Below, in pieces: positions 17,454 to 25,591 of a DNA stretch of 64,000 bases. Position 1 is the stretch's first letter; each line of letters begins with the position of its first letter. A program made the position numbers and the translations under genes. Below the pieces are notes generated by a model that saw only the letters and a list, made by a program, of their open reading frames with translations, had not been told where the DNA came from and searched no databases. This DNA comes from an uncultured Flavihumibacter sp. (lineage in GTDB: Bacteria > Bacteroidota > Bacteroidia > Chitinophagales > Chitinophagaceae): positions 62,001-126,000 of the forward strand of contig CABHOY010000030.1 in NCBI GenBank assembly GCA_902168105.1, given 5' to 3'.

Positions 17454-17990
17454 ATGATCCTGTCAGACAAAAGGATATTGGAGGAAATTGAAAAAGGCAC
17501 TATCGTTATTGCGCCTTATGACCGGAAGTATCTCGGCACCAACTCTTACGACGTTCACCTGGGCAAATACCTGGCCACTTATAAGGACAGGATACTGGAT
17601 GCCCGTGCGCACAACCAAATAGAACATTTCGAGATCCCTGAAGAAGGATATGTACTGCAACCCGGTACACTTTACCTGGGCGTAACCCTCGAATACACCG
17701 AAACGCATGCACATGTACCTTTCCTGGAAGGTAAATCCAGCACCGGCCGCCTCGGTATCGATATTCATGCTACGGCGGGTAAAGGTGATGTGGGTTTTTG
17801 TAATACCTGGACGCTGGAAATTTCCTGTGCACAACCCGTACGTGTATATGCAGGTATGCCGATCGGACAGCTGATCTATTTCATGGTGGAAGGAGAAGTG
17901 GAGACCCTGTATAATAAGAAGGGCAATGCTAAATACAATGGCCGCACTATTAAGCCGGTAGAAAGCATGATGTGGAAGAACCAGTTCTGA
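17454..17990 (+). CDS. dcd: dCTP deaminase
   Basis: The 178-residue protein is a trimeric dUTPase-fold enzyme that deaminates dCTP to dUTP, feeding thymidylate synthesis. Visible motifs are the N-terminal SDKRILEEIEKG, the phosphate-binding EGKSSTGRLGI (about 91-101) and the catalytic region HATAGKGDVGFCNTWTLEI (about 104-122), whose final Glu acts as general base. Length is close to the family (about 180-190). It is divergent from the phosphopantetheinyl transferase and ends in a strong terminator. Confidence 0.93.
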   Translation: MILSDKRILEEIEKGTIVIAPYDRKYLGTNSYDVHLGKYLATYKDRILDARAHNQIEHFEIPEEGYVLQPGTLYLGVTLEYTETHAHVPFLEGKSSTGRLGIDIHATAGKGDVGFCNTWTLEISCAQPVRVYAGMPIGQLIYFMVEGEVETLYNKKGNAKYNGRTIKPVESMMWKNQF

Positions 17991-18022
17991 TAGAAGAGAA
18001 AATACTATTAATACATCATTAT

Positions 18023-18060
18023 AAAGAAGGCCCCCGGAACAGTTTCCGGGGGCCTTCTTT
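18023..18060. terminator. Terminator of dcd
   Basis: A 17-bp perfect stem (18023-18039 and 18044-18060) rich in C and G with a CAGT loop ends in CTTCTTT, 32 bases past the dcd stop. Confidence 0.85.
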
Positions 18061-18110
18061 ATACTATTTAATATTGAATATCAATCAGTTAATATAAACC
18101 CTGTATTTTC

Positions 18111-18176
18111 TGATCGCTTATACATGCTTTATACACGACGTATACAGGACGTATCCCCGACGCATACATGACGCAT
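18111..18176. repeat. 11-bp tandem repeat array, locus 2
   Basis: Six consecutive units of exactly 11 bases run from 18111: TGATCGCTTAT, ACATGCTTTAT, ACACGACGTAT, ACAGGACGTAT, CCCCGACGCAT, ACATGACGCAT. The core GACGYAT matches the array at 6288-6390. The phase is perfect, about one helical turn per unit. Confidence 0.8.
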
Positions 18177-18275
18177 CTCCGCTTAAAGTTCTCTTAGATC
18201 TATCCCTTTGCCAGTAAAAAAACAATGTTATTTTAACTGATCACTGTTATTGATCACTATGAACATACGGACCGG

Positions 18276-18310
18276 GTAAAAAACAACCGGCCGGATGTGA
18301 TCCGGCCGGT
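18276..18310 (-). terminator. Terminator of the cytochrome/beta-propeller operon
   Basis: An 11-bp perfect stem ACCGGCCGGAT / ATCCGGCCGGT (18286-18296 and 18300-18310) has a 3-base loop. On the minus strand TTGTTTTTT follows. Confidence 0.85.
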
Positions 18311-18318
18311 GCTTAATA

Positions 18319-20304
18319 TTATTTCAGGGAGTTGATCCAGTTTGCAATTTTCAATGCATCGGTACGTGGTACCTGCGGCATTGGCGGCATTTCTGTTGCG
18401 TAATCAGGCCAGTTCTGTGGCTTAGGATTAGCAAGCAGTTTCAGGATCTGCTCTGCAGAATATTTACGTTTGGCTACATCCACATACGCGGGTCCAACCT
18501 GGCGTTTGCTTGCGTTGTGGCAAGCCAGACAGGTGTATTTCGCCAGCAGTGGTTTTACTTCATCGTAAGTAGGCGCTTTTGCAGTAGCAGCTGTTTTAGC
18601 TGTTGCAGCGGCATCTTTCGCAGCGGCGCCTTTGGTTGCAGCTGTAGCTTTACCAGCAGCAGCGGCAGTAGCTGCAGCAACTTTAGCGGAATTGAAAGTG
18701 CTCGCCTGGCTTAAAGGCAGCTTATCGCCTTCCGGCAGATTGTGCAGTGTATAATAACCGGTCGGGTGGATCAGTGAATAAGAGTTATCCTTTTCACGTA
18801 CGCCTTCCAGGGTAATGTTGTGTACATAATCCAGACGCAGGCTATCTACGATCAGTCTTACTTTTAATCCGTCTTCAGATACTTTCACTCCTTTAACCGG
18901 GCACTTAGCGATGTTCACCATCGGGCTTCCGTATACAGAGTGGTATTTGTAAGTGAAGCTTTCAACAGCGTAAGAGGCCAGATCTTCTGCAGATTTCTTA
19001 TTTACCGGCAGGGTAAATTCGATTTCGAAACCATCAGGTTTTGATCTGATCGTCTTCATTTCGAATGGCATCTTTTCGTTCCAGGTCAGGCGTTGCAAAC
19101 CTTCGTTAGCTTCACCTGCTGAACCCCAACCACGGTTGGTTTCACCTACGAACAGGGTTGAACCGTCTTTCGCCCAGGCCATACGCAGCACACCTGACTG
19201 GAAGCCGCTACGGAAGTCGAAGGACACACCCTGGTATTCACCTTTCACTTTTTCCATTACCACACGCATGATCTTACTCTGACCCTGATCACCTACCAGC
19301 AGCTGGCCTGCGAAAGGACCGAAGGAACCTTCAGGGATCTGAACGATCTCAGAGTTAGAGATACCCTGGATACCGTGCGGCAGTATTACAGCCGGCAGGC
19401 GCAGTTCAGGGATCTTCTTTTTCACGTCCATCAGCGTTACGAATGGAGCTGTGGTGCTGTTCTCAGGTTTGGTATAGTTACCGTTCGCATCTTTAGGACG
19501 GCCTTCATCTACCAGGGAGTAGAAATGCTCTGCCGTCAGTTTTACCGGAGAGTTAGGCAGATTAGTCCAGCGTAAACCAGCAGGGTGTCCGATGAAATCA
19601 CCTTGTTTCACCTGCCATACGCCACCTGAACCAAACCAGTCACCCTGGTTATCAGTATAGAATAATTCACCGTTGATCATACCCAGACCGCATGGAGAGC
19701 GGAAACCGGTAGCATATGGTTCCATATGTCCGTCAGGGAAGATGTGCATCATCCAACCTCTGTAAGGTACACGGCTTTCACCGCGCCACCATTCCTGGTT
19801 ACCGAAAGCTACGTTGCCTGATACAAAGAAAGAGCCATCAGGTGCGAGTTTAGGACCAAAGCTATACTCATGATAGTGGCCGGACAAAGGCCATGCGTAT
19901 ACCGTTTCGTATACATCAGCCTTGCCGTCCTGGTTAGTGTCTATCAGCTTGGTCAGTTCACCGCGCTGTGCGCAATAGAATGCGCCGTCTTTCCAGACGA
20001 GGCCCAGTATTTCGTGCAGACCGGAAGCGAACTTACGGAAGTAAGGTTTGCGGCTGGTAGGATTCTCAACGATATATACATCGCCGCGACGGGTAGATAC
20101 ACCCAGATTACCATTCGGCAATACTGTCAAACCACCCACTTCCAACAGCGTACCTTCCGGGGAAGATACCTTCAGGATCTTATAAAAATCTTCTTCTTTA
20201 GGCGTTTCCTGGGCGCGTACCCCGGAAGTAACACCAGTTGCCGCAGCTATCAGCAGCGAGTACAACGTGGTCTTTTTTATAAATGCCTTATAAATGTTTT
20301 TCAT
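18319..20304 (-). CDS. Secreted beta-propeller protein with C-terminal cytochrome c domain
   Basis: The 661-residue protein has a signal peptide (about 1-31, ending VRAQ) and a large propeller-like domain (about 40-420) with repeated blade motifs such as GGLTVLPNGNLGVSTRRGD and GVLRMAWAKDGSTLFVGETN. A beta-sandwich-like segment (about 430-540) and an Ala/Thr/Lys-rich linker (about 550-585) follow. The C-terminal mono-heme domain has CLACH at 592-596 and the likely axial Met in TEMPPMP near 639-642. This layout fits quinoprotein-like sugar dehydrogenase propellers and PVC-type heme proteins, but I see no proof of PQQ binding. It is probably periplasmic. It follows the DUF1080 gene by 19 bases, so both are likely to act on the same sugar compound. 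Confidence 0.85.
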   Translation of the reverse strand: MKNIYKAFIKKTTLYSLLIAAATGVTSGVRAQETPKEEDFYKILKVSSPEGTLLEVGGLTVLPNGNLGVSTRRGDVYIVENPTSRKPYFRKFASGLHEILGLVWKDGAFYCAQRGELTKLIDTNQDGKADVYETVYAWPLSGHYHEYSFGPKLAPDGSFFVSGNVAFGNQEWWRGESRVPYRGWMMHIFPDGHMEPYATGFRSPCGLGMINGELFYTDNQGDWFGSGGVWQVKQGDFIGHPAGLRWTNLPNSPVKLTAEHFYSLVDEGRPKDANGNYTKPENSTTAPFVTLMDVKKKIPELRLPAVILPHGIQGISNSEIVQIPEGSFGPFAGQLLVGDQGQSKIMRVVMEKVKGEYQGVSFDFRSGFQSGVLRMAWAKDGSTLFVGETNRGWGSAGEANEGLQRLTWNEKMPFEMKTIRSKPDGFEIEFTLPVNKKSAEDLASYAVESFTYKYHSVYGSPMVNIAKCPVKGVKVSEDGLKVRLIVDSLRLDYVHNITLEGVREKDNSYSLIHPTGYYTLHNLPEGDKLPLSQASTFNSAKVAAATAAAAGKATAATKGAAAKDAAATAKTAATAKAPTYDEVKPLLAKYTCLACHNASKRQVGPAYVDVAKRKYSAEQILKLLANPKPQNWPDYATEMPPMPQVPRTDALKIANWINSLK

Positions 20305-20323
20305 TTGTAATAGTCGAAAGGAA

Positions 20324-21802
20324 TTAGAAAAGGATGGAATAGCTCAGTTTACCGTGTACAGGAATGATCAGTTCTTTCGTCGCACCTGCTTCACGTACTA
20401 CAGGTTTCTCACCACCGGCGTCTTCCAGCTGGAGGTAATAAGACTTTCCATCTATAATATACAGATCCTTTGAAGGTGTTTCTATCGTGCTGCCTTCTGC
20501 CAGCTTAGCATACAGTCCGTCGACAGGTGTTGCTACCGTCAGTTCACGGCGTACGCCGCGGCCTTCGGAAAGAACACGCACTGCATCAGATACTGATGTG
20601 CCATATACCTGGTAACGGAAAGTAGGCAGATCATTTTCATCCAGCACATAACCTTTAGGACGATATCCGGAACCGGTTGTATCGGTCATCCAGGCTGCCT
20701 GTGGAGACGCCAATTTACTTAAAGTAAAGTATGGCTCGCCCAGGAACTGTACTGCACCACGTGGACGTGAGCAACCATTTCCTCTCTCGTGCCACATTGG
20801 CGTTACGTCGAGGAATTCACCTCTCCAAACCTGTGCAACCATGCCTTTGTCGAGGTCATAGGTATAATGCACTTTTTCAGGAGTTCCTACGGAAATTGCA
20901 TGTACTACGCGTTTGTTATTCTTCACATCCATGAAGCTGCGCAGGAGTGTATTTACCGGTGCATCCAGCAGGATAGGATCTGCAAACCTGTTATTTTCCC
21001 TGCCACCAGCGGTAGCCTGGGAAGGTTTCTTAATCTCGATGTTACGGAAAGCAACAGCGCCATGGTCGCCCTGAAGACGGATCGGACCAGTAGCTTTTTC
21101 ATCGCCACCACCGATAGAACCACGGGTTGGTCCTTCCAGTTCTACGTTTTCGTGGATGGTCACACCATTCAGTTCAACGAGCAGTATACGCGCATTAGCG
21201 ATCTTCTTACCGGAAGCATCAAATTTAGGCGCAAGGAAGGAGATCTTCATGTGCTGCCACAGACCTGGTGCACGACTGGCGTTCACGCGAGGCGCATGAC
21301 CATCATAGCCCTGCTGGCCGTCAGGACGTTTGTCGTCCCAGCGTTGGTAAATGCCACCATTGTCACCTGGTTTAGGCACTTTGGTGTTCTGCCAGCTATC
21401 GAGTAACTGGATCTCGTATCTGCCTTGCAGATAAATTCCTGAATTGGACTCCGGCGCCATCATGTAGTCCATTTCAATGTCCACATCACCATATTCTTCG
21501 GTGGAGAAAAGGTCTTTTCCCGGATGTTTTTTGTCCGGCATGTTGAATAGTACTCCCGTACCTGCTACAGCGTCCAACACATGCGGATTGTCAAGTTTTG
21601 CGGAGGCATCACTAGTGATACTCCAGCTCTGGCCTGGCTCCCGGAAGGCTGATAAGTCCTTCAATGGCAAAGCAGGTGATTGTGCAGAAACCGGATGGGA
21701 AACTACCATTCCTATGCCGTAAAGACACAGGAACCCCATCAAAGACCGGCTTGCATGATTCTTCGATCTAAGTAACATAACGTTAAAATAAGATTTAGTC
21801 AA
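20324..21802 (-). CDS. DUF1080 (3-keto-disaccharide hydrolase-type) secreted protein
   Basis: The 492-residue protein has a signal region (about 20-40, PVSAQS) and a DUF1080 concanavalin-like domain (about 45-260). This carries FSTEEYGDVDIEMDYMMAPESNSGIYLQGRYEIQL in family style, split here as DIEMDYMM, SNSGIYLQGRYEIQLLD and NGGIYQ. A second beta-rich domain (about 270-492) has WRGEFLDVTPMWHERG. DUF1080 proteins bind or cleave sugars, and some act on 3-keto-glucosides. The first gene of a two-gene operon with the propeller/cytochrome c protein, it probably works outside the inner membrane. The N-terminus is longer than usual; an internal Met near residue 22 could be the true start. Confidence 0.82.
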   Translation of the reverse strand: MTKSYFNVMLLRSKNHASRSLMGFLCLYGIGMVVSHPVSAQSPALPLKDLSAFREPGQSWSITSDASAKLDNPHVLDAVAGTGVLFNMPDKKHPGKDLFSTEEYGDVDIEMDYMMAPESNSGIYLQGRYEIQLLDSWQNTKVPKPGDNGGIYQRWDDKRPDGQQGYDGHAPRVNASRAPGLWQHMKISFLAPKFDASGKKIANARILLVELNGVTIHENVELEGPTRGSIGGGDEKATGPIRLQGDHGAVAFRNIEIKKPSQATAGGRENNRFADPILLDAPVNTLLRSFMDVKNNKRVVHAISVGTPEKVHYTYDLDKGMVAQVWRGEFLDVTPMWHERGNGCSRPRGAVQFLGEPYFTLSKLASPQAAWMTDTTGSGYRPKGYVLDENDLPTFRYQVYGTSVSDAVRVLSEGRGVRRELTVATPVDGLYAKLAEGSTIETPSKDLYIIDGKSYYLQLEDAGGEKPVVREAGATKELIIPVHGKLSYSILF

Positions 21803-21946
21803 AAGTGGAATAATAGAAAGTTGAGACCTTTTGACGTGCGCTAATATAGAGATACTTTATTGCGGACACAAGTTAATAGAAAAGAAAAAGGGATGAACGG
21901 AAATATTTAATGGCTGAAATATTAAATGAATTGTTAACCAATTCTT

Positions 21947-21954
21947 TACCTTTG
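21947..21954 (+). promoter_or_regulatory. -7 promoter element of the TonB-dependent receptor
   Basis: TACCTTTG matches TANNTTTG perfectly, 55 bases before the ATG at 22010. A TTG lies at 21931-21933 but only 13 bases away, so the -33 part is not convincing. Confidence 0.5.
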
Positions 21955-22009
21955 CCGACTTCGTGCGCTTCTATATTTCTGACTACTAACCAAAACCGAC
22001 ACAGCCTAT

Positions 22010-24220
22010 ATGCAGAAAATCTCTACCCTGCTCTTCTCTTTATGTACCGTCAGCGCTTATGCACAGAACTATGGCGGCTCAGTATATGATCGCGAAAGAC
22101 GCCCATTGCAGGAAGCTACTGTTTATAACCATCGTACCGGCACCCATACGCACACCAATGAAGTTGGCGTTTTCAGATTGCAGGAAGCACAACCCGGCGA
22201 CACCTTAAAGATATCACATGTTTCTTTTAAGACGCAGGTGCTTGTACTTCAAAAGCAATCACAGACCATCATACTCGAGCCTTCCAATCTTGAACTGAAT
22301 GAAGTGGCGATCACTTCTTCCATCAGACATCTGAATATTATTTCAGATATCGATCTTAAGACCAATCCCGTAAGATCCTCACAGGAACTGCTCCGCAAAG
22401 TGCCGGGACTGTTCATTGGTCAGCATGCCGGTGGTGGTAAGGCAGAGCAGATCTTCCTTCGCGGTTTTGATATCGACCATGGTACTGATATCAACATCAG
22501 CGTAGACGGCATGCCTGTCAATATGGTAAGCCATGCACACGGTCAGGGTTATGCAGACCTTCACTTCCTGATCCCTGAGATCATTGCGAATGTTGACTTT
22601 GACAAAGGTCCTTATCATGCGGATAAAGGCAACCTCGCTACGGCAGGTTATGTTGCTTTTAAAACCAGGGAGAGACTTGACAACAACAACGTGACAGTGG
22701 AAGCCGGTAAGTTCAATACCTACAGAACGCTGGGCATGTTTAACCTGGTAAATGATACTAAACAGTCTGCATATGTTGCGGCAGAATACCAGATGACAGA
22801 CGGATATTTTGTATCTCCGCAGCATTTCAACCGTATTAACCTGACCGGTAAATACACTGCCTATCTTGAGAATAACGATAAGCTCTCCGTGTCCGTATCC
22901 CACTTTAACAGCAAATGGGATGCAAGCGGTCAGATACCACAAAGAGCTATTGATGCAGGTCTGATCACCCGTTTTGGTGCGATCGACAATACTGAAGGCG
23001 GTAATACACAACGTACCAATGTCAATCTGCAATATCTCAAACATGTGGATGAAAATACTTTTGTAAGAAGCACTGCTTTCTACAGCCGTTATAACTTTGA
23101 ACTTTATTCCAACTTCACTTTCTTCCTGGAAGATCCTGTGAACGGAGACCAGATCAGGCAGAAAGAAAACAGGCGCATTTTTGGGTTTGAATCAGAGTTG
23201 AACAAAAGCTTCTATCCCGGAGGAAATCCACTTGAATTTAAAGCTGCCGTTGGTTTACGTAATGATAATGTAAATGATATTGAATTATCACATACCGTAA
23301 ACCGGAAAACAACGCTTGAACAACTGAAACTGGGAGACGTTAATGAAACAAACCTGTATGCTTATGCAAGTGCAGAATATAAACTTGGTAACTGGTTGAT
23401 CAATCCGGCGGTGCGTGTGGATCATTTCGAGTTTGATTATGTTGACAAGCTGGCCACTGCGTATGCTACACAATCACAGGGCAAATCTATTGTAAGCCCT
23501 AAACTGAACTTTCTGTATAATCCTAATAACAAGATCCAGTATTTCTTAAAATTGGGTAAAGGATTTCATAGCAATGACGCCCGTGTGGTAGTTACTGAGA
23601 AAGGTCTTGAAACTCTGCCCGGCGCCTACGGTGCTGATCTTGGACTGATATGGAAACCGGTATCAAAGCTCGTAGTGAACACTGCGTTGTGGTATCTGTT
23701 CCTGGAGCAGGAATTTGTATATGTGGGTGATGCCGGTATTGTTGAACCAAGTGGTAAAACGACGCGGAAAGGGATTGATCTGGGCGCCCGTTATCAGTTA
23801 GGTAAATGGATATTCATCAATGGTGACTTCACTTATACTCATGGCCGTTCCAATGAAGCTGAAAAAGGTGAAGACCGTATTCCGTTGGCGCCTGTAGTAA
23901 CTGTGGCCGGTGGTGTTAGTCTGCATCATCCGTCTGGTATTAATGCTGGTATCAATACACGTTATCTGGGGCATCGCCCTGCTAATGAAGACAACAGTAT
24001 TGTTGCGAAAGGATATTGTGTTACTGATGCGAATATCAGCTATCAGTATAAACAATTCACGATCGGTGTGATCACTGAAAACATCTTTAATACGGCATGG
24101 AATGAGACGCAGTTTGCAACAGAGAGCAGATTGAAGGATGAGCCGGCGCCGGTTACAGAGATACATTTTACGCCAGGGACGCCGTTTAATATCAGGGGAA
24201 CTTTTAGTTATAAGTTTTGA
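22010..24220 (+). CDS. TonB-dependent outer-membrane receptor
   Basis: The 736-residue protein has a signal peptide (about 1-18, AYAQ) and a CarboxypepD_reg-like domain (about 20-95, GGSVYDRERRPLQEATVYN). A plug domain (about 100-215) includes ELLRKVPGLFIGQH and IFLRGFDIDHGTDINISVDG. A 22-strand-type barrel ends in the aromatic terminus RGTFSYKF. The plug contains VNMVSHAHGQGYADLHF (about 165-181), an unusual histidine-rich stretch that may contact the ligand. It lacks a SusD partner, so it belongs to the classic siderophore/cofactor/metal type rather than the SusCD glycan type. A terminator follows. Confidence 0.9.
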   Translation: MQKISTLLFSLCTVSAYAQNYGGSVYDRERRPLQEATVYNHRTGTHTHTNEVGVFRLQEAQPGDTLKISHVSFKTQVLVLQKQSQTIILEPSNLELNEVAITSSIRHLNIISDIDLKTNPVRSSQELLRKVPGLFIGQHAGGGKAEQIFLRGFDIDHGTDINISVDGMPVNMVSHAHGQGYADLHFLIPEIIANVDFDKGPYHADKGNLATAGYVAFKTRERLDNNNVTVEAGKFNTYRTLGMFNLVNDTKQSAYVAAEYQMTDGYFVSPQHFNRINLTGKYTAYLENNDKLSVSVSHFNSKWDASGQIPQRAIDAGLITRFGAIDNTEGGNTQRTNVNLQYLKHVDENTFVRSTAFYSRYNFELYSNFTFFLEDPVNGDQIRQKENRRIFGFESELNKSFYPGGNPLEFKAAVGLRNDNVNDIELSHTVNRKTTLEQLKLGDVNETNLYAYASAEYKLGNWLINPAVRVDHFEFDYVDKLATAYATQSQGKSIVSPKLNFLYNPNNKIQYFLKLGKGFHSNDARVVVTEKGLETLPGAYGADLGLIWKPVSKLVVNTALWYLFLEQEFVYVGDAGIVEPSGKTTRKGIDLGARYQLGKWIFINGDFTYTHGRSNEAEKGEDRIPLAPVVTVAGGVSLHHPSGINAGINTRYLGHRPANEDNSIVAKGYCVTDANISYQYKQFTIGVITENIFNTAWNETQFATESRLKDEPAPVTEIHFTPGTPFNIRGTFSYKF

Positions 24221-24254
24221 TCGGATACCGAATATAGTATTAAGAAAATGTAAG

Positions 24255-24283
24255 AGGCTGACACTTTGGTGTTAGCCTTTTTC
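24255..24283 (+). terminator. Terminator of the TonB-dependent receptor
   Basis: AGGCTGACAC (24255-24264) pairs with GTGTTAGCCT (24269-24278) with one G-T pair, and TTTTC follows. Confidence 0.7.
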
Positions 24284-24316
24284 TTTACAGAAAGTCATGG
24301 AAAAGCTAACGCGGTC

Positions 24317-25522
24317 TTATTTGATCTTCTCCAGGAATTCCTTCGTTGCATCCGGATAGATCTTCACCAGATGCGTACGCACCAGATCGGGCGTTACAGT
24401 TGATGCATTGGCCAGCTTCAACATGATCTTCTTTGACGGCAGTAAAGGCATGTGGCAATCCACACAGTTTTTACTTAACAATAGGCCTGCAGGTGGTTTG
24501 AAAGAACAGGTATTATGCGCCACACCACTTTGATTGTGGCAATTCATACAGCGTTGTGAGAATGTGGCCATATCATTCCGTTCGCTGACATGTACATTAT
24601 GACAAGAGGAACAATCCAGTTGTTCTGCTATTTTAAAGCATTTGCTGGCTGTTAGTAAGCCGTATTGGTTACCATGAACATCGAGGCCACTGACAGTGTC
24701 TACGTCGTAATTCGGAACGGAATAATCATCCAGCTTCTGTCCTATCATAAAAGTAAAAGCAGGCTGTTTGGGTTTTCGAAGTCCCGAATGACAAAGCGCA
24801 CAGCCATCCAGGCGTTGCTGGCGTGATAAGTGTTTTGTATTGATGATACTATTTGCTTTCTTTTCTTCCGGGTGTTGTGTGTGAAATGCCACGTGTGCAG
24901 CTCCCGGGCCATGGCACCTTTCACAAGACACTCCATACAGAATAGACTGTTTGTTATAGATGCTTTTGCCTTTCTTTTCTTTAGCTTCTGCATATGTAGC
25001 ATGGCATTCCAGGCAGGCGGCGGTGATGACCCTGTCAAAGCGGATATAGTTTTCCGAATATCCGGGACTATTACACCAGTCGTTCCCCGGTGTGTAATAA
25101 GATACCGGCAGCTGGAAGAGGCTATTTTTGTCCCAATACAGGTAGGTCTGCCCTTTCCTGCCGGAGCCGATCACGATGCCAAATTCCCTTTGTTCCGTAG
25201 GGAAGCCGTTCATATAGGCTGTTTGCAGAAAAACACTGTCTTTCCTTTCCAGTTCTACCACCATCCATTTATTGTAAACGAACTGGTTTTTGCCGGGGGT
25301 AAAGTCACCTTTGATATGTTCATCGTCGGGGAGGGCGGAGCTTAAGAAATGGGCCGTATGGCGGGTGCTTTTGAAGATCTCACTGTGGCAGGAGCCGCAT
25401 GCCGCAGATCCGGCAAAAGCCGGTGTTTCCATCGGAGATACAGGGCCGGGATTAAAGGCGGCGCATAAAAGGCTGCCGGCAAATATCACAGATACGATTA
25501 TCAGGAATATGAGACTTTTCAT
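24317..25522 (-). CDS. Heptaheme c-type cytochrome
   Basis: The 401-residue protein has an N-terminal export signal (about 1-21) and seven CxxCH heme motifs: CGSCH, CLECH, CERCH, CALCH, CSSCH, CMNCH and CVDCH. The spacing and the pattern of extra histidines (TRHTAHF, HVAFHTQHP, CHNVHVS) recall the cytochrome c554 / multiheme cytochrome c family. It is probably a periplasmic or surface electron carrier. SLLC at 17-20 is a weak lipobox, so lipidation is possible. It is downstream of the RNA repair genes on the same strand but separated by a terminator. It is convergent with the TonB receptor; a functional link to it is only a guess. Confidence 0.88.
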   Translation of the reverse strand: MKSLIFLIIVSVIFAGSLLCAAFNPGPVSPMETPAFAGSAACGSCHSEIFKSTRHTAHFLSSALPDDEHIKGDFTPGKNQFVYNKWMVVELERKDSVFLQTAYMNGFPTEQREFGIVIGSGRKGQTYLYWDKNSLFQLPVSYYTPGNDWCNSPGYSENYIRFDRVITAACLECHATYAEAKEKKGKSIYNKQSILYGVSCERCHGPGAAHVAFHTQHPEEKKANSIINTKHLSRQQRLDGCALCHSGLRKPKQPAFTFMIGQKLDDYSVPNYDVDTVSGLDVHGNQYGLLTASKCFKIAEQLDCSSCHNVHVSERNDMATFSQRCMNCHNQSGVAHNTCSFKPPAGLLLSKNCVDCHMPLLPSKKIMLKLANASTVTPDLVRTHLVKIYPDATKEFLEKIK

Positions 25523-25550
25523 TGTTACCGTATGATCAAATATAATAACA

Positions 25551-25584
25551 AAGAGAACGCCGGTAAAGTTAATACCGGCGTCCT
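25551..25584 (-). terminator. Terminator of the RNA repair operon
   Basis: ACGCCGGT and ACCGGCGT (25557-25564 and 25574-25581) form an 8-bp stem. On the minus strand TCTCTTTG follows, just past the HD-Pnk stop at 25592. Confidence 0.65.
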
Positions 25585-25591
25585 TTATTTT

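Larger units (their letters stand above)
17991..18318. other. Gene-free interval with terminators and repeat array
   Basis: These 328 bases between convergent genes contain the dcd terminator, the 11-bp repeat array at 18111-18176 and the terminator of the minus-strand cytochrome gene. No coding frame is supported. Confidence 0.7.

Noticed and set aside
22379..23044. 221-residue minus-strand frame inside the TonB receptor
   Set aside because: Antisense to a complete receptor with its own signal peptide and plug; no motif supports it.
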